From positions 299,481 through 363,480 of the forward strand of contig NZ_KE386902.1 of NCBI RefSeq assembly GCF_000429425.1: a stretch of 64,000 nt of DNA. Direction: 5' to 3'. Origin of the DNA: Algoriphagus mannitolivorans DSM 15301 (GTDB lineage: Bacteria > Bacteroidota > Bacteroidia > Cytophagales > Cyclobacteriaceae). Numbering within the stretch: the first letter of the stretch is position 1; each line of letters begins with the position of its first letter. Below the pieces are notes generated by a model, which saw nothing but the letters and a program-made list of their open reading frames with translations, made no database searches and was not told where the DNA came from. Shown here piece after piece: positions 17,653 to 26,570 of this stretch. The position numbers and the translations under genes are program-made.

Positions 17653-18114
17653 ATGAAAAATCTAATTTTCTCCTTCCTACTTCTTTTGGCCTTGTCTTCC
17701 TGTAATTCTGAAGATGAAAATCCCGGTTCTGAAGGTTGCAATGGAGCTTCCTGCTCTCCTGCGATCGCTACCGGGGAAATTGCCGCAACGATTCCTGCTT
17801 CAGCCGTAGGAGTTTATAAGTGTGTGGTGACTTTTGCAAATCCTGGCTCTCCTTTTCCTCTGGGTACAAAAGCAACCTTTGAAATCACCTCTGATCAGAA
17901 ATTGATCGTGACCATTCAAGGCAAAGAGTGTCTGACAATTTCCAATCCAATTTGGAGATTTGGGGCTAATGCTTCCTCAGGAAATTATACCTGGAAGGAT
18001 TCCTGCAGAGATAATGTGGCCTACAATGTTTCCTTTTCCGGGAGTGCTTTCAACGAAGTGAATATGGAGCCTGTCATGGGTACCGGGTTTTTTGGACAAT
18101 TTTCTTTGGAGTGA
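17653..18114 (+). CDS. small lipoprotein of unknown function
   Basis: The 153-residue product has a clear lipoprotein signal (LALSSC, Cys at ~17) followed by an acidic stretch and two early cysteines (GCNGASC). The body is beta-rich and all-secreted in character (YKCVVTFANPG, TFEITSDQK, KECLTISNP). It has six cysteines after the lipid Cys, which could form disulfides. I do not recognise the family. The gene ends 87 bases before the GMC oxidoreductase on the same strand, so a shared promoter is possible but not shown. Confidence 0.75.
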   Translation: MKNLIFSFLLLLALSSCNSEDENPGSEGCNGASCSPAIATGEIAATIPASAVGVYKCVVTFANPGSPFPLGTKATFEITSDQKLIVTIQGKECLTISNPIWRFGANASSGNYTWKDSCRDNVAYNVSFSGSAFNEVNMEPVMGTGFFGQFSLE

Positions 18115-18177
18115 TTTTCCTGTTTATCCTCTAAGATTGATGGAAATGGAGGGTTTTGTCTGTTTTTTGGCTATTAT

Positions 18178-18196
18178 TAGGTTCCTAAAAAACCTA
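18178..18196 (+). promoter_or_regulatory. hairpin directly before the GMC gene
   Basis: TAGGTT pairs with AACCTA around a 7-base loop, ending five bases before the ATG at 18202. It could cover the ribosome landing site in the leader. The stem is only 6 bp and this is speculative. Confidence 0.25.
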
Positions 18197-18201
18197 TTGA
18201 A

Positions 18202-19908
18202 ATGGCCAATTTTAACATCGATGCTGATAAAAACTTAACCTATGACGCCATCGTCATTGGTTCTGGAATCAGCGGGGGCTGGGCTGCAAAGGAACTTTGC
18301 GAAGCCGGGCTCAAAACACTTGTCCTCGAACGGGGACGAATCGTGGAGCATGTGGTGGATTACCCCACTATGACCTTGGATCCTTGGGAACATGAGCTTC
18401 GGGGAGGACTCACTCCAGAGCAAAAAGCCAAGCATCCCAAAGGAGGTAGGTCTGGTTTTATAGGGGCTTTCAATGAGCATTTTCATGCCAATGATCTCGA
18501 AAATCCCTACACTGAAGTCAAACCCTTTATGTGGGTCAGAGCCCATCAAATGGGTGGAAGATCTCTTCTTTGGGGAAAACAGACCTATCGGTGGTCAGAC
18601 TTGGATTTTGAAGCAAATGCCAAAGACGGGCATGGGGTAGATTGGCCGATTCGCTACAAGGACATCGAGCCATGGTATACCCATGTGGAGAAATTTGCTG
18701 GGATCAGTGGGGAAGCTTTGGGATTGCCTCAGTTGCCGGATTCCCATTTTTTACCCCCTATGGAATTGAACTGTGTGGAGAAACACGTCAAAGCCCGAAT
18801 CGAAAAAGAATTTAATGGCCGAAATATGATTATCGGCCGAGTGGCCCATTTGACCGAACCTTTGAATGGAAGAGGCAAATGCCAATTCCGAAATCGATGC
18901 GATCGGGGCTGTCCTTATGGTGCTTATTTTTCCAGCAATGCAGTGACTTTGCCAGCTGCAAACGCTACTGGAAACTTGACCATCCGCCCATTTTCCATTG
19001 TCCAATCTGTCGTTTATGATGAGCAAAAAGGTAAAGCTTCTGGCGTTCGGATTATCGATGCAGAAACTGGGGAGGATATTGTTTACAAGGCGAAAATTGT
19101 ATTCGTCAATGCTTCGACTTTAAGTACAACTCAAATATTGCTGAATTCGACTTCTAGCCGTTTTCCAAATGGATTGGGTAATGATTCAGGTGAATTGGGT
19201 CACAACCTGATGGATCACACTTATCGGGTAGGAGCCATGGGAACTGTGGAGGGATTTGAAGATCAGTATTACAAAGGACGCAGGCCAAACGGGATTTATA
19301 TCCCTCGCTATGTCAATCTCAAAGGCGGGCCTCAATCAGATAAATTCGTCCGGGGCTTTGGCTTCCAAGGCGGTGGTGGAAGATCAGGCTGGGGTGCTGG
19401 AAGTAATCAGGAGGATTTTGGTGGAAACTTCAAAGATAGCTTGATGAAACCGGGACCTTGGGAGTTTTTTATCACAGGATTTTCTGAGTGTCTTCCGTAT
19501 CATGAAAATCAAGTTTACCTCAACAAGGAGGTCTTGGATAAATGGGGACAGCCTACCCTTTCTATAGATGCAGAATGGAAAACCAATGAGTTGGCGCTAA
19601 ATGATCAGGCAAGACAGGATGCTAAAGAAATGCTAGAAAGAGCGGGACTGAAGGACATCATGGAATTTGACAATAAGCATGAGATGGGATTTGGGATTCA
19701 TGAAATGGGTACTGCCCGAATGGGTCGCGATCCAAAAACCTCTGTGCTAAATGGCAACAATCAGGTTCATGGCTGCGAAAATGTCTTCGTTACGGATGGG
19801 GCATGCATGACTTCTTCTTCCTGTGTGAATCCTTCCTTGACGTATATGGCCCTTTCTGCCAGAGCTGCTAATCATGCGGTGTCCGAACTTAAAAAAATGA
19901 ATCTCTAA
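18202..19908 (+). CDS. GMC family FAD-dependent oxidoreductase (sugar/alcohol dehydrogenase large subunit)
   Basis: The 568-residue flavoprotein has the FAD-binding GSGISGG at 20-26 and the GMC C-terminal block GTARMG..VTDGACM..NPSLTYMALSARAA with the catalytic His region. C227, C233 and C237 (C-x5-C-x3-C in the insert before GCPYG) match the three-Cys ligand pattern known for the 3Fe-4S cluster of bacterial FAD-glucose dehydrogenase-type subunits. It lacks its own signal peptide. The next gene, 3 bases on, encodes the Tat-exported small subunit, which presumably carries it to the periplasm. Likely substrates are aldoses or glycosides (C1 or C3 oxidation). The cytochrome partner is not in the window. 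Confidence 0.87.
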   Translation: MANFNIDADKNLTYDAIVIGSGISGGWAAKELCEAGLKTLVLERGRIVEHVVDYPTMTLDPWEHELRGGLTPEQKAKHPKGGRSGFIGAFNEHFHANDLENPYTEVKPFMWVRAHQMGGRSLLWGKQTYRWSDLDFEANAKDGHGVDWPIRYKDIEPWYTHVEKFAGISGEALGLPQLPDSHFLPPMELNCVEKHVKARIEKEFNGRNMIIGRVAHLTEPLNGRGKCQFRNRCDRGCPYGAYFSSNAVTLPAANATGNLTIRPFSIVQSVVYDEQKGKASGVRIIDAETGEDIVYKAKIVFVNASTLSTTQILLNSTSSRFPNGLGNDSGELGHNLMDHTYRVGAMGTVEGFEDQYYKGRRPNGIYIPRYVNLKGGPQSDKFVRGFGFQGGGGRSGWGAGSNQEDFGGNFKDSLMKPGPWEFFITGFSECLPYHENQVYLNKEVLDKWGQPTLSIDAEWKTNELALNDQARQDAKEMLERAGLKDIMEFDNKHEMGFGIHEMGTARMGRDPKTSVLNGNNQVHGCENVFVTDGACMTSSSCVNPSLTYMALSARAANHAVSELKKMNL

Positions 19909-19911
19909 GCC

Positions 19912-20505
19912 ATGAATAGACGCGACGCACTCAAAAAATCAGCTTTAGCGCTCGGAGCAGCGGCCGGAGCACCGACTTTGCTCAGCTTGCTTCAGGCTTG
20001 TGCAAAAACGGATCGACTCACTTGGACTCCTCAATTTCTCTCTGAAGACCAGGCAAGGTTCATTACATCCTTTGTGGATTTTCTTTTACCCAAGACAGAA
20101 ACCCCTGGCGGCTTGGATGTCAAAGCAGACGTTTTCATCGACCTGATGTATGCAAAAACCTACGATGAAGCTGGACAAAAACAGGTAGTTGCAGACATCG
20201 AAAAATTCAATGCAGACTGCAAGGAGAAGTATGGGAAAGTATTTGCCGAGCTTTCTGAAGAAGACAAAAAAGCTTGCTTCAAAGAGCATGAAGCGAATTC
20301 CCCCAAATTCCCAAAAACTGTTTGGGGTGGAGCTGTAGGTCCCCGCGAACCAGTCGGATTTTATCGAAGCTTAAAATCCACAGCGCTTTGGGCATATTTC
20401 AGTTCTGAAGAAATCGGGAAAAATGTACTGAGCTATGATCCTATTCCGGGAGAGTATTTGGGCTGTATTCCTCTGTCAGATGTAGGAAATACTTGGAGTT
20501 TATAA
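19912..20505 (+). CDS. gluconate 2-dehydrogenase subunit 3 family protein (Tat-exported small subunit)
   Basis: The 197-residue protein starts MNRRDALKKSALALGAAAGA, a twin-arginine signal, followed by a Cys at about residue 30 that could be lipidated. The body contains the family's helical domain (QARFITSFVDFLLPKTETPG, then MYAKTYDEAGQ). It ends in the usual PGEYLGCIPLSDVGNTWSL tail. In this family the small subunit is needed for folding and export of the FAD subunit. It sits 3 bases after the GMC gene and is followed by a terminator, giving a two-gene operon. Confidence 0.87.
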   Translation: MNRRDALKKSALALGAAAGAPTLLSLLQACAKTDRLTWTPQFLSEDQARFITSFVDFLLPKTETPGGLDVKADVFIDLMYAKTYDEAGQKQVVADIEKFNADCKEKYGKVFAELSEEDKKACFKEHEANSPKFPKTVWGGAVGPREPVGFYRSLKSTALWAYFSSEEIGKNVLSYDPIPGEYLGCIPLSDVGNTWSL

Positions 20506-20534
20506 ATTTTAGATTCTCTATTCCAACATAGACC

Positions 20535-20560
20535 TTTTCCTTCCATGGGAAGGGGTTTTT
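20535..20560 (+). terminator. terminator of the GMC operon
   Basis: CCTTCC pairs with GGAAGG around ATG, with further T-G wobble pairs below, followed by GGTTTTT. It lies about 30 bases after the stop at 20505. A second inverted repeat, TTGTGGAA..TTCCACAA, follows immediately. Confidence 0.5.
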
Positions 20561-20686
20561 ATTTGTGGAAAAAATTCCACAAAATGTTGTGGAATAAAAT
20601 TCCCACTAAGGAGTAAACATGCTGTTTGATTGGGATTATCAATTGGCATGGTATTGCAAGTATAGGGGAGAAGAAAAAAAACTTTC

Positions 20687-21031
20687 ATGAAGAATGCCCT
20701 GATAATAGATGATGAAGTTGATTTGTGCAGATTACTATCCGTGCAGTTAAAGTCCTTAGGAGTATCCAATGAATTTGTAAATACCATTCAGGAAGCCAAG
20801 CTAAGATTCCAGACCAATCAATACGAGATTATCTTTCTGGATTTAAATCTGAAAGATGGAAGTGGCTATGACATGCTCGATTTCATGAAAGATTATCCCA
20901 AAACTCAAAAGGTTATAGTCATCAGTGCCTACGACACAGAACAGAAAAGAGTCCTCGAATCAGGCGCGGATTTTTTTCTTCCCAAACCGTTCACCAAGAA
21001 AAAGGTGGCTCAGATACTTTCAGCCATATAA
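20687..21031 (+). CDS. single-domain response regulator (CheY-like)
   Basis: The 114-residue protein is a receiver domain alone: IIDDE for the acidic pocket, phospho-acceptor Asp52 (IIFLDLNLKDG), VISAYD for the switch Ser/Thr position, and Lys100 in FLPKPF. It has no output domain, so it probably acts as a phosphate shuttle or binds a partner protein. It is the first gene of a five-gene signalling operon, 23 bases before the NtrC-type activator. The upstream bases 20644-20658 resemble a sigma-54 promoter but with spacing one base short. Confidence 0.88.
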   Translation: MKNALIIDDEVDLCRLLSVQLKSLGVSNEFVNTIQEAKLRFQTNQYEIIFLDLNLKDGSGYDMLDFMKDYPKTQKVIVISAYDTEQKRVLESGADFFLPKPFTKKKVAQILSAI

Positions 21032-21054
21032 TTTCACTAGAATATTTTCAGCCC

Positions 21055-22449
21055 ATGAACCAGCAAATATTAGTAATCGACGATGATCAGGACCTTTGCA
21101 GAGTCCTTTCCAACTTTTTGAAAAAGTCCAATTTCGAGGTGGATGTAGCCTACAAGGCGGACGATGGCTTGAAGCTTCTTCGTGAAAAGTCCTATGATTT
21201 GATCCTTTGTGATTATCGCCTTCCCGATATGACAGGCGTGGAGGCTTTACAAAAAATCAAAGTACTAAGTCCTGAATCTGCAGTCATAATTATCACAGGT
21301 TACAGTGATGTGAGAACAGCTGTGGATACTTTCAAATACGGTGCAAATGACTACGTCACCAAACCGCTCTATCCGGATGAATTGCTGGTAACTGTCAAAG
21401 AGACCATTCAAAAAAATCAGGAGAAGAATCAACAGAAAACCGGGCAGAGTCCAAGTAATCCAAAAGGAAATGCGAAGGCTCAAGAATTATCTCCCAAATT
21501 TATTCCCGGTTCAAGCCAGGCCTCCAAAAAAGTGCAGCAGCACATCGACCTGATTGGTCCAACAGACATGTCGGTCTTGATTATTGGGGAGACCGGTACC
21601 GGAAAAGAGTTTGTCTCCAATTCCATCCACCTGAAAAGTAGCAGAGCCGGAAAGCCATTTATTGCTATTGATTGCGGGGCATTGCCTAAAGAGCTGGCAG
21701 GTAGTGAGCTTTTTGGACATGTGAAAGGATCCTTCACCGGAGCCATCGCAGACAAGGTCGGAAGTTTTGAACTCGCCAATGGGGGCACCATTTTCTTGGA
21801 TGAAATCGGAAACTTGAGCTATGAAAATCAGGTCAAACTGCTTCGGGTAATTCAGGAACGAAAAATTAAAAGAATCGGGGGGCAAAGAGATATTCCCATC
21901 GATGTAAGGATCATAGCTGCTACCAATGAAAATCTGATCGACGCAATTAAGGAGGGAAAATTCCGGGAGGATCTTTACCACAGAATCAACGAGTTTAAAA
22001 TCAATCTTTTGCCCATCCGTGAAAGGAAAGACGACATTTTGTCCTTCTCTCAACACTTTCTCGAGCTTGCCAACCAATCCCTCAACAAGGATGTTAAGGG
22101 GTTTTCAGACCAGGTATTGCATCATTTTATGAATTATCAGTGGTATGGCAACCTGAGGGAGTTAAACAATGTGGTTAAGCGGGCAGTGCTGTTGACTCAA
22201 GGTGACCTAGTACAGCCAGATGCACTTCCTGAGGAAATCACCCAGCCCAGAGTTCAAGTTCAGCAGGAAAATTCCTCTTCGGAAGACAGTCATTCTCTAA
22301 AGTCTGCCTCTGGAGAAGCCGAAAGACAGGCTATCATGAATGCTTTGGAGGCGACTAGGTTCAATAAATCCAAAGCCGCTGATTTGCTGAATATTGATCG
22401 CAAAACTCTTTACAATAAGCTGAAACTCTACAATATCCAGAACTATTGA
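21055..22449 (+). CDS. NtrC-family sigma-54-dependent response regulator
   Basis: The 464-residue activator has three domains. These are an N-terminal receiver (phospho-acceptor Asp53), an AAA+ domain (Walker A GETGTGKE 178-185, Walker B IFLDE ~246-250, sensor R-finger region in VIQERKIKRIGG) and a C-terminal Fis-type helix-turn-helix (ATRFNKSKAADLLNIDRKTLYNKL). The sigma-54-contacting loop reads GSFTGA (225-230), a natural variant of GAFTGA. It remodels RNA polymerase-sigma-54 at -24/-12 promoters. Likely inputs are the two kinases in the same operon. Candidate targets are the stress genes at 26.6-27.2 kb, which carry TGGCAC boxes. Confidence 0.93.
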   Translation: MNQQILVIDDDQDLCRVLSNFLKKSNFEVDVAYKADDGLKLLREKSYDLILCDYRLPDMTGVEALQKIKVLSPESAVIIITGYSDVRTAVDTFKYGANDYVTKPLYPDELLVTVKETIQKNQEKNQQKTGQSPSNPKGNAKAQELSPKFIPGSSQASKKVQQHIDLIGPTDMSVLIIGETGTGKEFVSNSIHLKSSRAGKPFIAIDCGALPKELAGSELFGHVKGSFTGAIADKVGSFELANGGTIFLDEIGNLSYENQVKLLRVIQERKIKRIGGQRDIPIDVRIIAATNENLIDAIKEGKFREDLYHRINEFKINLLPIRERKDDILSFSQHFLELANQSLNKDVKGFSDQVLHHFMNYQWYGNLRELNNVVKRAVLLTQGDLVQPDALPEEITQPRVQVQQENSSSEDSHSLKSASGEAERQAIMNALEATRFNKSKAADLLNIDRKTLYNKLKLYNIQNY

Positions 22450-22505
22450 AAAAGGAAAAAATCCCAATAGGGAAAGAGGAGTTTTCGATTGGTAATGCTA
22501 AGACG

Positions 22506-24326
22506 ATGAATCTGAAAAGTTTGCGTCTGCTTTTTTCCCTGATCATGGGATTGCTGATAATGCTATGCATCTGGACTTATTGGAATCTGAATAACTATAT
22601 ACAGACCGTTGGAAATATCCGAAATGTTAATTACATCATTCAGACGACCACCCAAGTGCTGTCTTTGGTCAAGGATGCTGAGACTGGCCATCGAGGGTAT
22701 CAGTTGACGTTTGACCAAAGTTATTTGGAGCCCTACTACAATGCTCAGATTTTTATCTCCGGGGAATTGGACAAATTGGATAGCGTCGCTGGATTTGCCC
22801 CGAGCATCAAAGGCGATGTTGACAAGCTCAGAAGTCTGGTAGGAATTCAGCTGAAAATCATTGAGCAAATCCTTCGGGCGACGAATTGGAAATATTCCCC
22901 TTTGGAAGAAGAGGAAGTGAGGCTTCTAGAGGTCGGTAAGAAAAACATGGCTGAAATCCGAAAAGTGGCAGAAAGGATCAATGCCTCATCCCGGCAAATC
23001 ATCTCTGCAGCTTTGGAAGATGAGGGTGGATTCAAAGATCTCACCCCGGTCAATCTGCTCGTGATTGCCTTGATTGCCTTCGGCGGAGTGCTGTTACTTT
23101 TTACCCGAGCTGTTTTGTTGCTGGAGGAGAGGGATAAAAAATCCAAAAACCTGGAAAAAGCCCTGAATGATCTTCAGGAAGAGACCAAAAAACGGATTAC
23201 TACCGGGAATCTCCTGAGAAACGTGCTGGATAATTCCCGTGACGGAATTATGGCTTTTGAATCCGTCCGAAATGAAAAAGGGAAAATTGTGGATTTCAGC
23301 TTCATCCTTGCTAATGAAGCCTCCACCCAGATGACCAACAGAACTCAGGTACAGATGATCGGAAAAAGGCTTCTTGAGATTTTTCCCGGAAATAGGTACA
23401 AATTATTGGAGGAGTACATTCATGTCACCGAGACTGGGGAAGACTTGAGGACCGAGATAGAATATGACTTGGATGGATCTAAAGTTTGGTTCAAAATTTT
23501 AGCTGTCAAGCTGGATGATGGTTTTTTGGTGACTTTCTCTGACATCACCAAGGAAAAAGACACCGAGATCCAATTGAGAAATTACACCTTGGAACTGAAG
23601 CGTTCCAATGAGGATCTCGAGCAGTTTGCCTATGTAGCTTCCCACGATTTGCAGGAGCCACTTCGCAAAATCAGGTCGTTTGGAGATCGCTTAATTTCCA
23701 AATACCAAGAAAAACTGGACGATACAGGCCAGCATTATATCGAGCGAATGCAGGTGGCCGCTCAAAGAATGCAAAATTTGATAGAGGATCTTCTGGCCTT
23801 TTCGAGGATTACCCGAAGCAGTGAGCTACCGGTAAAGGTGGATATCAATCAGCTGATGGCGGAAGTGTTGGATGACTTATCAGATCAGGTTACCAGAGAG
23901 AGCGCCAAAGTGGAGATCGAAAATATCCCTCCGATTTTAGGCGTAAAAGGGCAGATGCACAGGCTTTTCCAAAACTTGGTCAGCAATGCGATTAAGTTTA
24001 GAAAGCCGGAAGAATCTCCCTTGATCAAAATCTCAGGAGAAAAAATCTCAGCTTTGAAGCTTACTGAGGAGTATAATTTTACCCCCCGGTACAAGTTCTA
24101 TGTCAAAATCACCGTTTCTGATAATGGGATAGGATTTGATAAAAAATATTCAGAGCAAATATTCAACGTGTTTCAAAGGCTTCACGGAAGGAATGAATTT
24201 GAAGGTACTGGAATTGGACTGGCGATCTGTAAAAAGATCGTCTCCCATCATGGAGGGATTATTTCCGCTCAAAGTGCCGAAGGGAAGGGCTCCGATTTTA
24301 TTCTTATCTTACCCGCAGTATCATAA
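22506..24326 (+). CDS. CHASE3-PAS sensor histidine kinase
   Basis: ATG 22506 is preferred because the first transmembrane helix begins just after it. A TTG at 22446 in the same frame would add 20 residues inside the upstream gene. The 606 residues contain TM1 (~5-25), a periplasmic CHASE3 domain with the hallmark DAETGHRGYQLT (~57-68), TM2 (~182-205), a coiled linker, a PAS-like domain (~235-345), HisKA with phospho-acceptor His380 (YVASHDLQEPLRK) and HATPase_c (SDNGIGFD, FEGTGIGLAICKK). There is no attached receiver. It probably phosphorylates the separate receivers in the operon. It overlaps none of its neighbours and is 14 bases from the next gene. Confidence 0.92.
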   Translation: MNLKSLRLLFSLIMGLLIMLCIWTYWNLNNYIQTVGNIRNVNYIIQTTTQVLSLVKDAETGHRGYQLTFDQSYLEPYYNAQIFISGELDKLDSVAGFAPSIKGDVDKLRSLVGIQLKIIEQILRATNWKYSPLEEEEVRLLEVGKKNMAEIRKVAERINASSRQIISAALEDEGGFKDLTPVNLLVIALIAFGGVLLLFTRAVLLLEERDKKSKNLEKALNDLQEETKKRITTGNLLRNVLDNSRDGIMAFESVRNEKGKIVDFSFILANEASTQMTNRTQVQMIGKRLLEIFPGNRYKLLEEYIHVTETGEDLRTEIEYDLDGSKVWFKILAVKLDDGFLVTFSDITKEKDTEIQLRNYTLELKRSNEDLEQFAYVASHDLQEPLRKIRSFGDRLISKYQEKLDDTGQHYIERMQVAAQRMQNLIEDLLAFSRITRSSELPVKVDINQLMAEVLDDLSDQVTRESAKVEIENIPPILGVKGQMHRLFQNLVSNAIKFRKPEESPLIKISGEKISALKLTEEYNFTPRYKFYVKITVSDNGIGFDKKYSEQIFNVFQRLHGRNEFEGTGIGLAICKKIVSHHGGIISAQSAEGKGSDFILILPAVS

Positions 24327-24340
24327 ATTAACCCTTTTCA

Positions 24341-24790
24341 ATGCCAAAATTAAACCATAAAGCGACCATTTTGATGGCGGATGATGATCCGGATGATCAA
24401 ATTCTTTTGCAGGAAGCCCTAAGGGAAAATAACATTCCCAACGTGGTTTGTTTTGTGGAAAACGGAGAAGAATTACTGGATTTTCTGAACAAAAAGGGAA
24501 AGTTTGAAGGAGCCGATTGTGCGGTTCCGGGTTTGATTCTTTTGGACCTCAACATGCCCAAAATGGATGGTCGGCAAGCGCTAAAATTGATCAAGGCGGA
24601 CCCTGTTCTCAGAAAAATTCCAGTGGTAGTCTTGACGACTTCCAAGGCCGACTCAGACATCCTGGAATGCTACAATTTGGGAGTAAATTCTTTCGTAAGT
24701 AAGCCCGTTAATTTTCAAGACTTGGTGGAAGTGACCCGGGAAATCAGCAATTATTGGCTGGGAACGGTGACTCTGCCCGAAAGCAGATGA
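24341..24790 (+). CDS. Rcp1-like single-domain response regulator
   Basis: The 149-residue receiver is of the longer Rcp1 type, with DDDPDDQILLQEAL at the start, phospho-acceptor Asp69 (LILLDLNMPKMDG), VVLTTS, and VSKPVNF with the conserved Lys. Such regulators usually accept phosphate from CHASE/phytochrome-type kinases encoded next door, here the CHASE3 kinase 14 bases upstream. The next gene starts 1 base after its stop, so translation is coupled. There is no DNA-binding domain. Confidence 0.9.
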   Translation: MPKLNHKATILMADDDPDDQILLQEALRENNIPNVVCFVENGEELLDFLNKKGKFEGADCAVPGLILLDLNMPKMDGRQALKLIKADPVLRKIPVVVLTTSKADSDILECYNLGVNSFVSKPVNFQDLVEVTREISNYWLGTVTLPESR

Positions 24791-24791
24791 A

Positions 24792-26240
24792 ATGAACAGA
24801 GAAGAAATCAAAATTTTACTGATCGAAGATGATGAGGATGATGCGTTCCTGATTCAGGAATACCTGTCTGATGTCAAAAATTTCCGATCCCAACTTGACT
24901 GGGAGCCCAACCCTGATTTGGGGATCCAAAAAATCCGGGAGGGACATTACGATTTGGTGTTGATTGATTTCTACTTAGGGAAGTCCACAGGTCTATCCCT
25001 CCTTGATCAACTTACCCGTGAAAAAATTCTCATTCCTGCAATTCTTCTCACGGGAAGAAATGATGCCCAGATCGATGTGGATGCGAGTTTGGCGGGGGCC
25101 TTTGATTACCTGGTCAAAGGGGATCTCAGGCCTGATATCTTGGAAAGATCCATCAGGTATTCCCTGAGGCAAGGTAGAATCATCCGGGAGCTTAACGAAA
25201 AGGAGAAAAAGTACCGCTCTCTTTTTGAGAGATCTTTGGATTCGATTTTTCTGACGGATAAGGATTTCAATCTTATCGAGATCAATGATTCCTTTTTTGA
25301 GTTTTTTCGATATGAACGGAGCAGTTCATTTGGACTTCATCTTAGTGAGATTTTTTCGGAAAAGGAGGACTTCCTAGTCTGCAAAAGTTTGCTTGAGGAT
25401 ATTGGTTTAGTGAAGGATTTTGAAGTTGTATTGCAGACTTCCGACAAAGAGCAGAAGACTTGTCTCTTCAATTGCATTTTTATTCCTGACCAGGGAGATG
25501 GGTTTTCGTGTTACCAGGGAATTATCCGGGATTTGACTTTGTGGAAAAAGCTGGAGATGGATATGATGGTGGCAGAGAAGCTGTCCATGACCGGTAAATT
25601 GGCACGTACGATAGCTCATGAAATCAGAAATCCACTGACTAATCTGAATTTGGCTTTGGATAACCTGAAAGAGGACATGGCTTTTGCTGATGAATCAGCC
25701 ACGGTCTATACTGAAATCATCCAGCGAAGCTCTAACCGAATCGAGTCCTTGATTGGGGATTTGCTGAATTCCTCCAAGCCGAAAGACCTGCAATTAGAGC
25801 TGATCGCATTGGATGTCATCCTTCGCGATATTATTGATCTGGTCAAAGATAGAGCGACGCTAAAAGGCATCGATATCGAGCTGGGGATAGCGAGTGACTT
25901 GCCCCGGGTCTATGTGGATAAAGAAAAACTTTCCATTGCCCTCGTCAATATTATGATCAATGGAATCGAGGCCATTGATCATGCTGAGGGAGAATTGAAT
26001 GTGCAAACCATGCTTCGAAACAACTCTATTTTTCTCCGCATAGCTGACAATGGCAAGGGGATAGAAAAAGAAGACTTGAAGAAGATTTTTGACCCCTTTT
26101 ACACCAATAAGCCCACAGGTACTGGATTGGGCCTGACTTCTACCTTAAATATTCTCTCCAGTCATAATGCCGGTATCCAGGTGGATAGTAAGGTGGGAGA
26201 AGGAACTGTCTTTGAAATAGAATTCAAACTTCCGGGGTAA
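24792..26240 (+). CDS. REC-PAS sensor histidine kinase (soluble)
   Basis: The 482-residue protein has an N-terminal receiver (EDDEDDAFL, Asp59), a PAS domain (~138-255), HisKA with His276 (AHEIRNPLTNL) and HATPase_c (ADNGKGIEKEDL, TGTGLGL). It has no membrane segments. Because it starts with a receiver, it probably takes phosphate from an upstream component and then controls a second step, giving a cytoplasmic relay. It is the last gene of the signalling operon. The following bases hold repeat elements, and no obvious terminator was found. Confidence 0.9.
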   Translation: MNREEIKILLIEDDEDDAFLIQEYLSDVKNFRSQLDWEPNPDLGIQKIREGHYDLVLIDFYLGKSTGLSLLDQLTREKILIPAILLTGRNDAQIDVDASLAGAFDYLVKGDLRPDILERSIRYSLRQGRIIRELNEKEKKYRSLFERSLDSIFLTDKDFNLIEINDSFFEFFRYERSSSFGLHLSEIFSEKEDFLVCKSLLEDIGLVKDFEVVLQTSDKEQKTCLFNCIFIPDQGDGFSCYQGIIRDLTLWKKLEMDMMVAEKLSMTGKLARTIAHEIRNPLTNLNLALDNLKEDMAFADESATVYTEIIQRSSNRIESLIGDLLNSSKPKDLQLELIALDVILRDIIDLVKDRATLKGIDIELGIASDLPRVYVDKEKLSIALVNIMINGIEAIDHAEGELNVQTMLRNNSIFLRIADNGKGIEKEDLKKIFDPFYTNKPTGTGLGLTSTLNILSSHNAGIQVDSKVGEGTVFEIEFKLPG

Positions 26241-26301
26241 TAATTTGGAAGAGGGCTTTTGAGTATAGCCCGTTGATTGAAAAATGCTGAAAACGAAAAA
26301 A

Positions 26302-26405
26302 GGCTGTCTCAAGAATTAATTTTCAGGCCAATAGGGAATATCAGTTTCCAATTGAAAAGGAGATTATGTATTCCTTATTGATCCTGAATAAGTTTTGAGA
26401 CGGCC
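26302..26405. mobile_element. MITE-like element with terminal inverted repeats
   Basis: The left end GGCTGTCTCAAGAATTA matches the inverted right end (reading inward, GGCCGTCTCAAAACTTA) with few differences, and the two ends enclose about 70 bases without a gene. The GGCTGTCTCAAAA type of end is common among transposase elements of the IS1182/IS4-like groups, so this may be a non-autonomous derivative or an internally deleted relic. I could not define a target duplication. Confidence 0.5.
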
Positions 26406-26409
26406 AATT

Positions 26410-26570
26410 TTAATTTTTATGTATATCCGCTTTCTTACCAGTAGGCCTTACAATGTGAATAAAATCTCGCTTGAAGTTCAGTTTTAGTCAGCTTCGGTCT
26501 TCGGTCTTCGGACTTCCGACCGCCAAACCAAAGGAATTTTGGATTGTGGTGCAATTGCGGATAATCATAT
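26410..26570. repeat. 161-bp dispersed intergenic repeat, copy A
   Basis: This copy is ungapped and about 93 percent identical by eye (11 differences) to 36666-36826. It contains CGGTCTTCGGTCTTCGGAC, which can fold around a UUCG loop, and CCAAACCAAAGGAATTTTGG. It ends exactly at the stop codon of the reverse-strand DUF1328 gene. Confidence 0.85.

Noticed and set aside
20644..20658. Sigma-54-like TGGCAT..TTGCA before the signalling operon
   Set aside because: The distance between GG and GC is one base shorter than the rigid 10-base spacing, so it is not called as a promoter.
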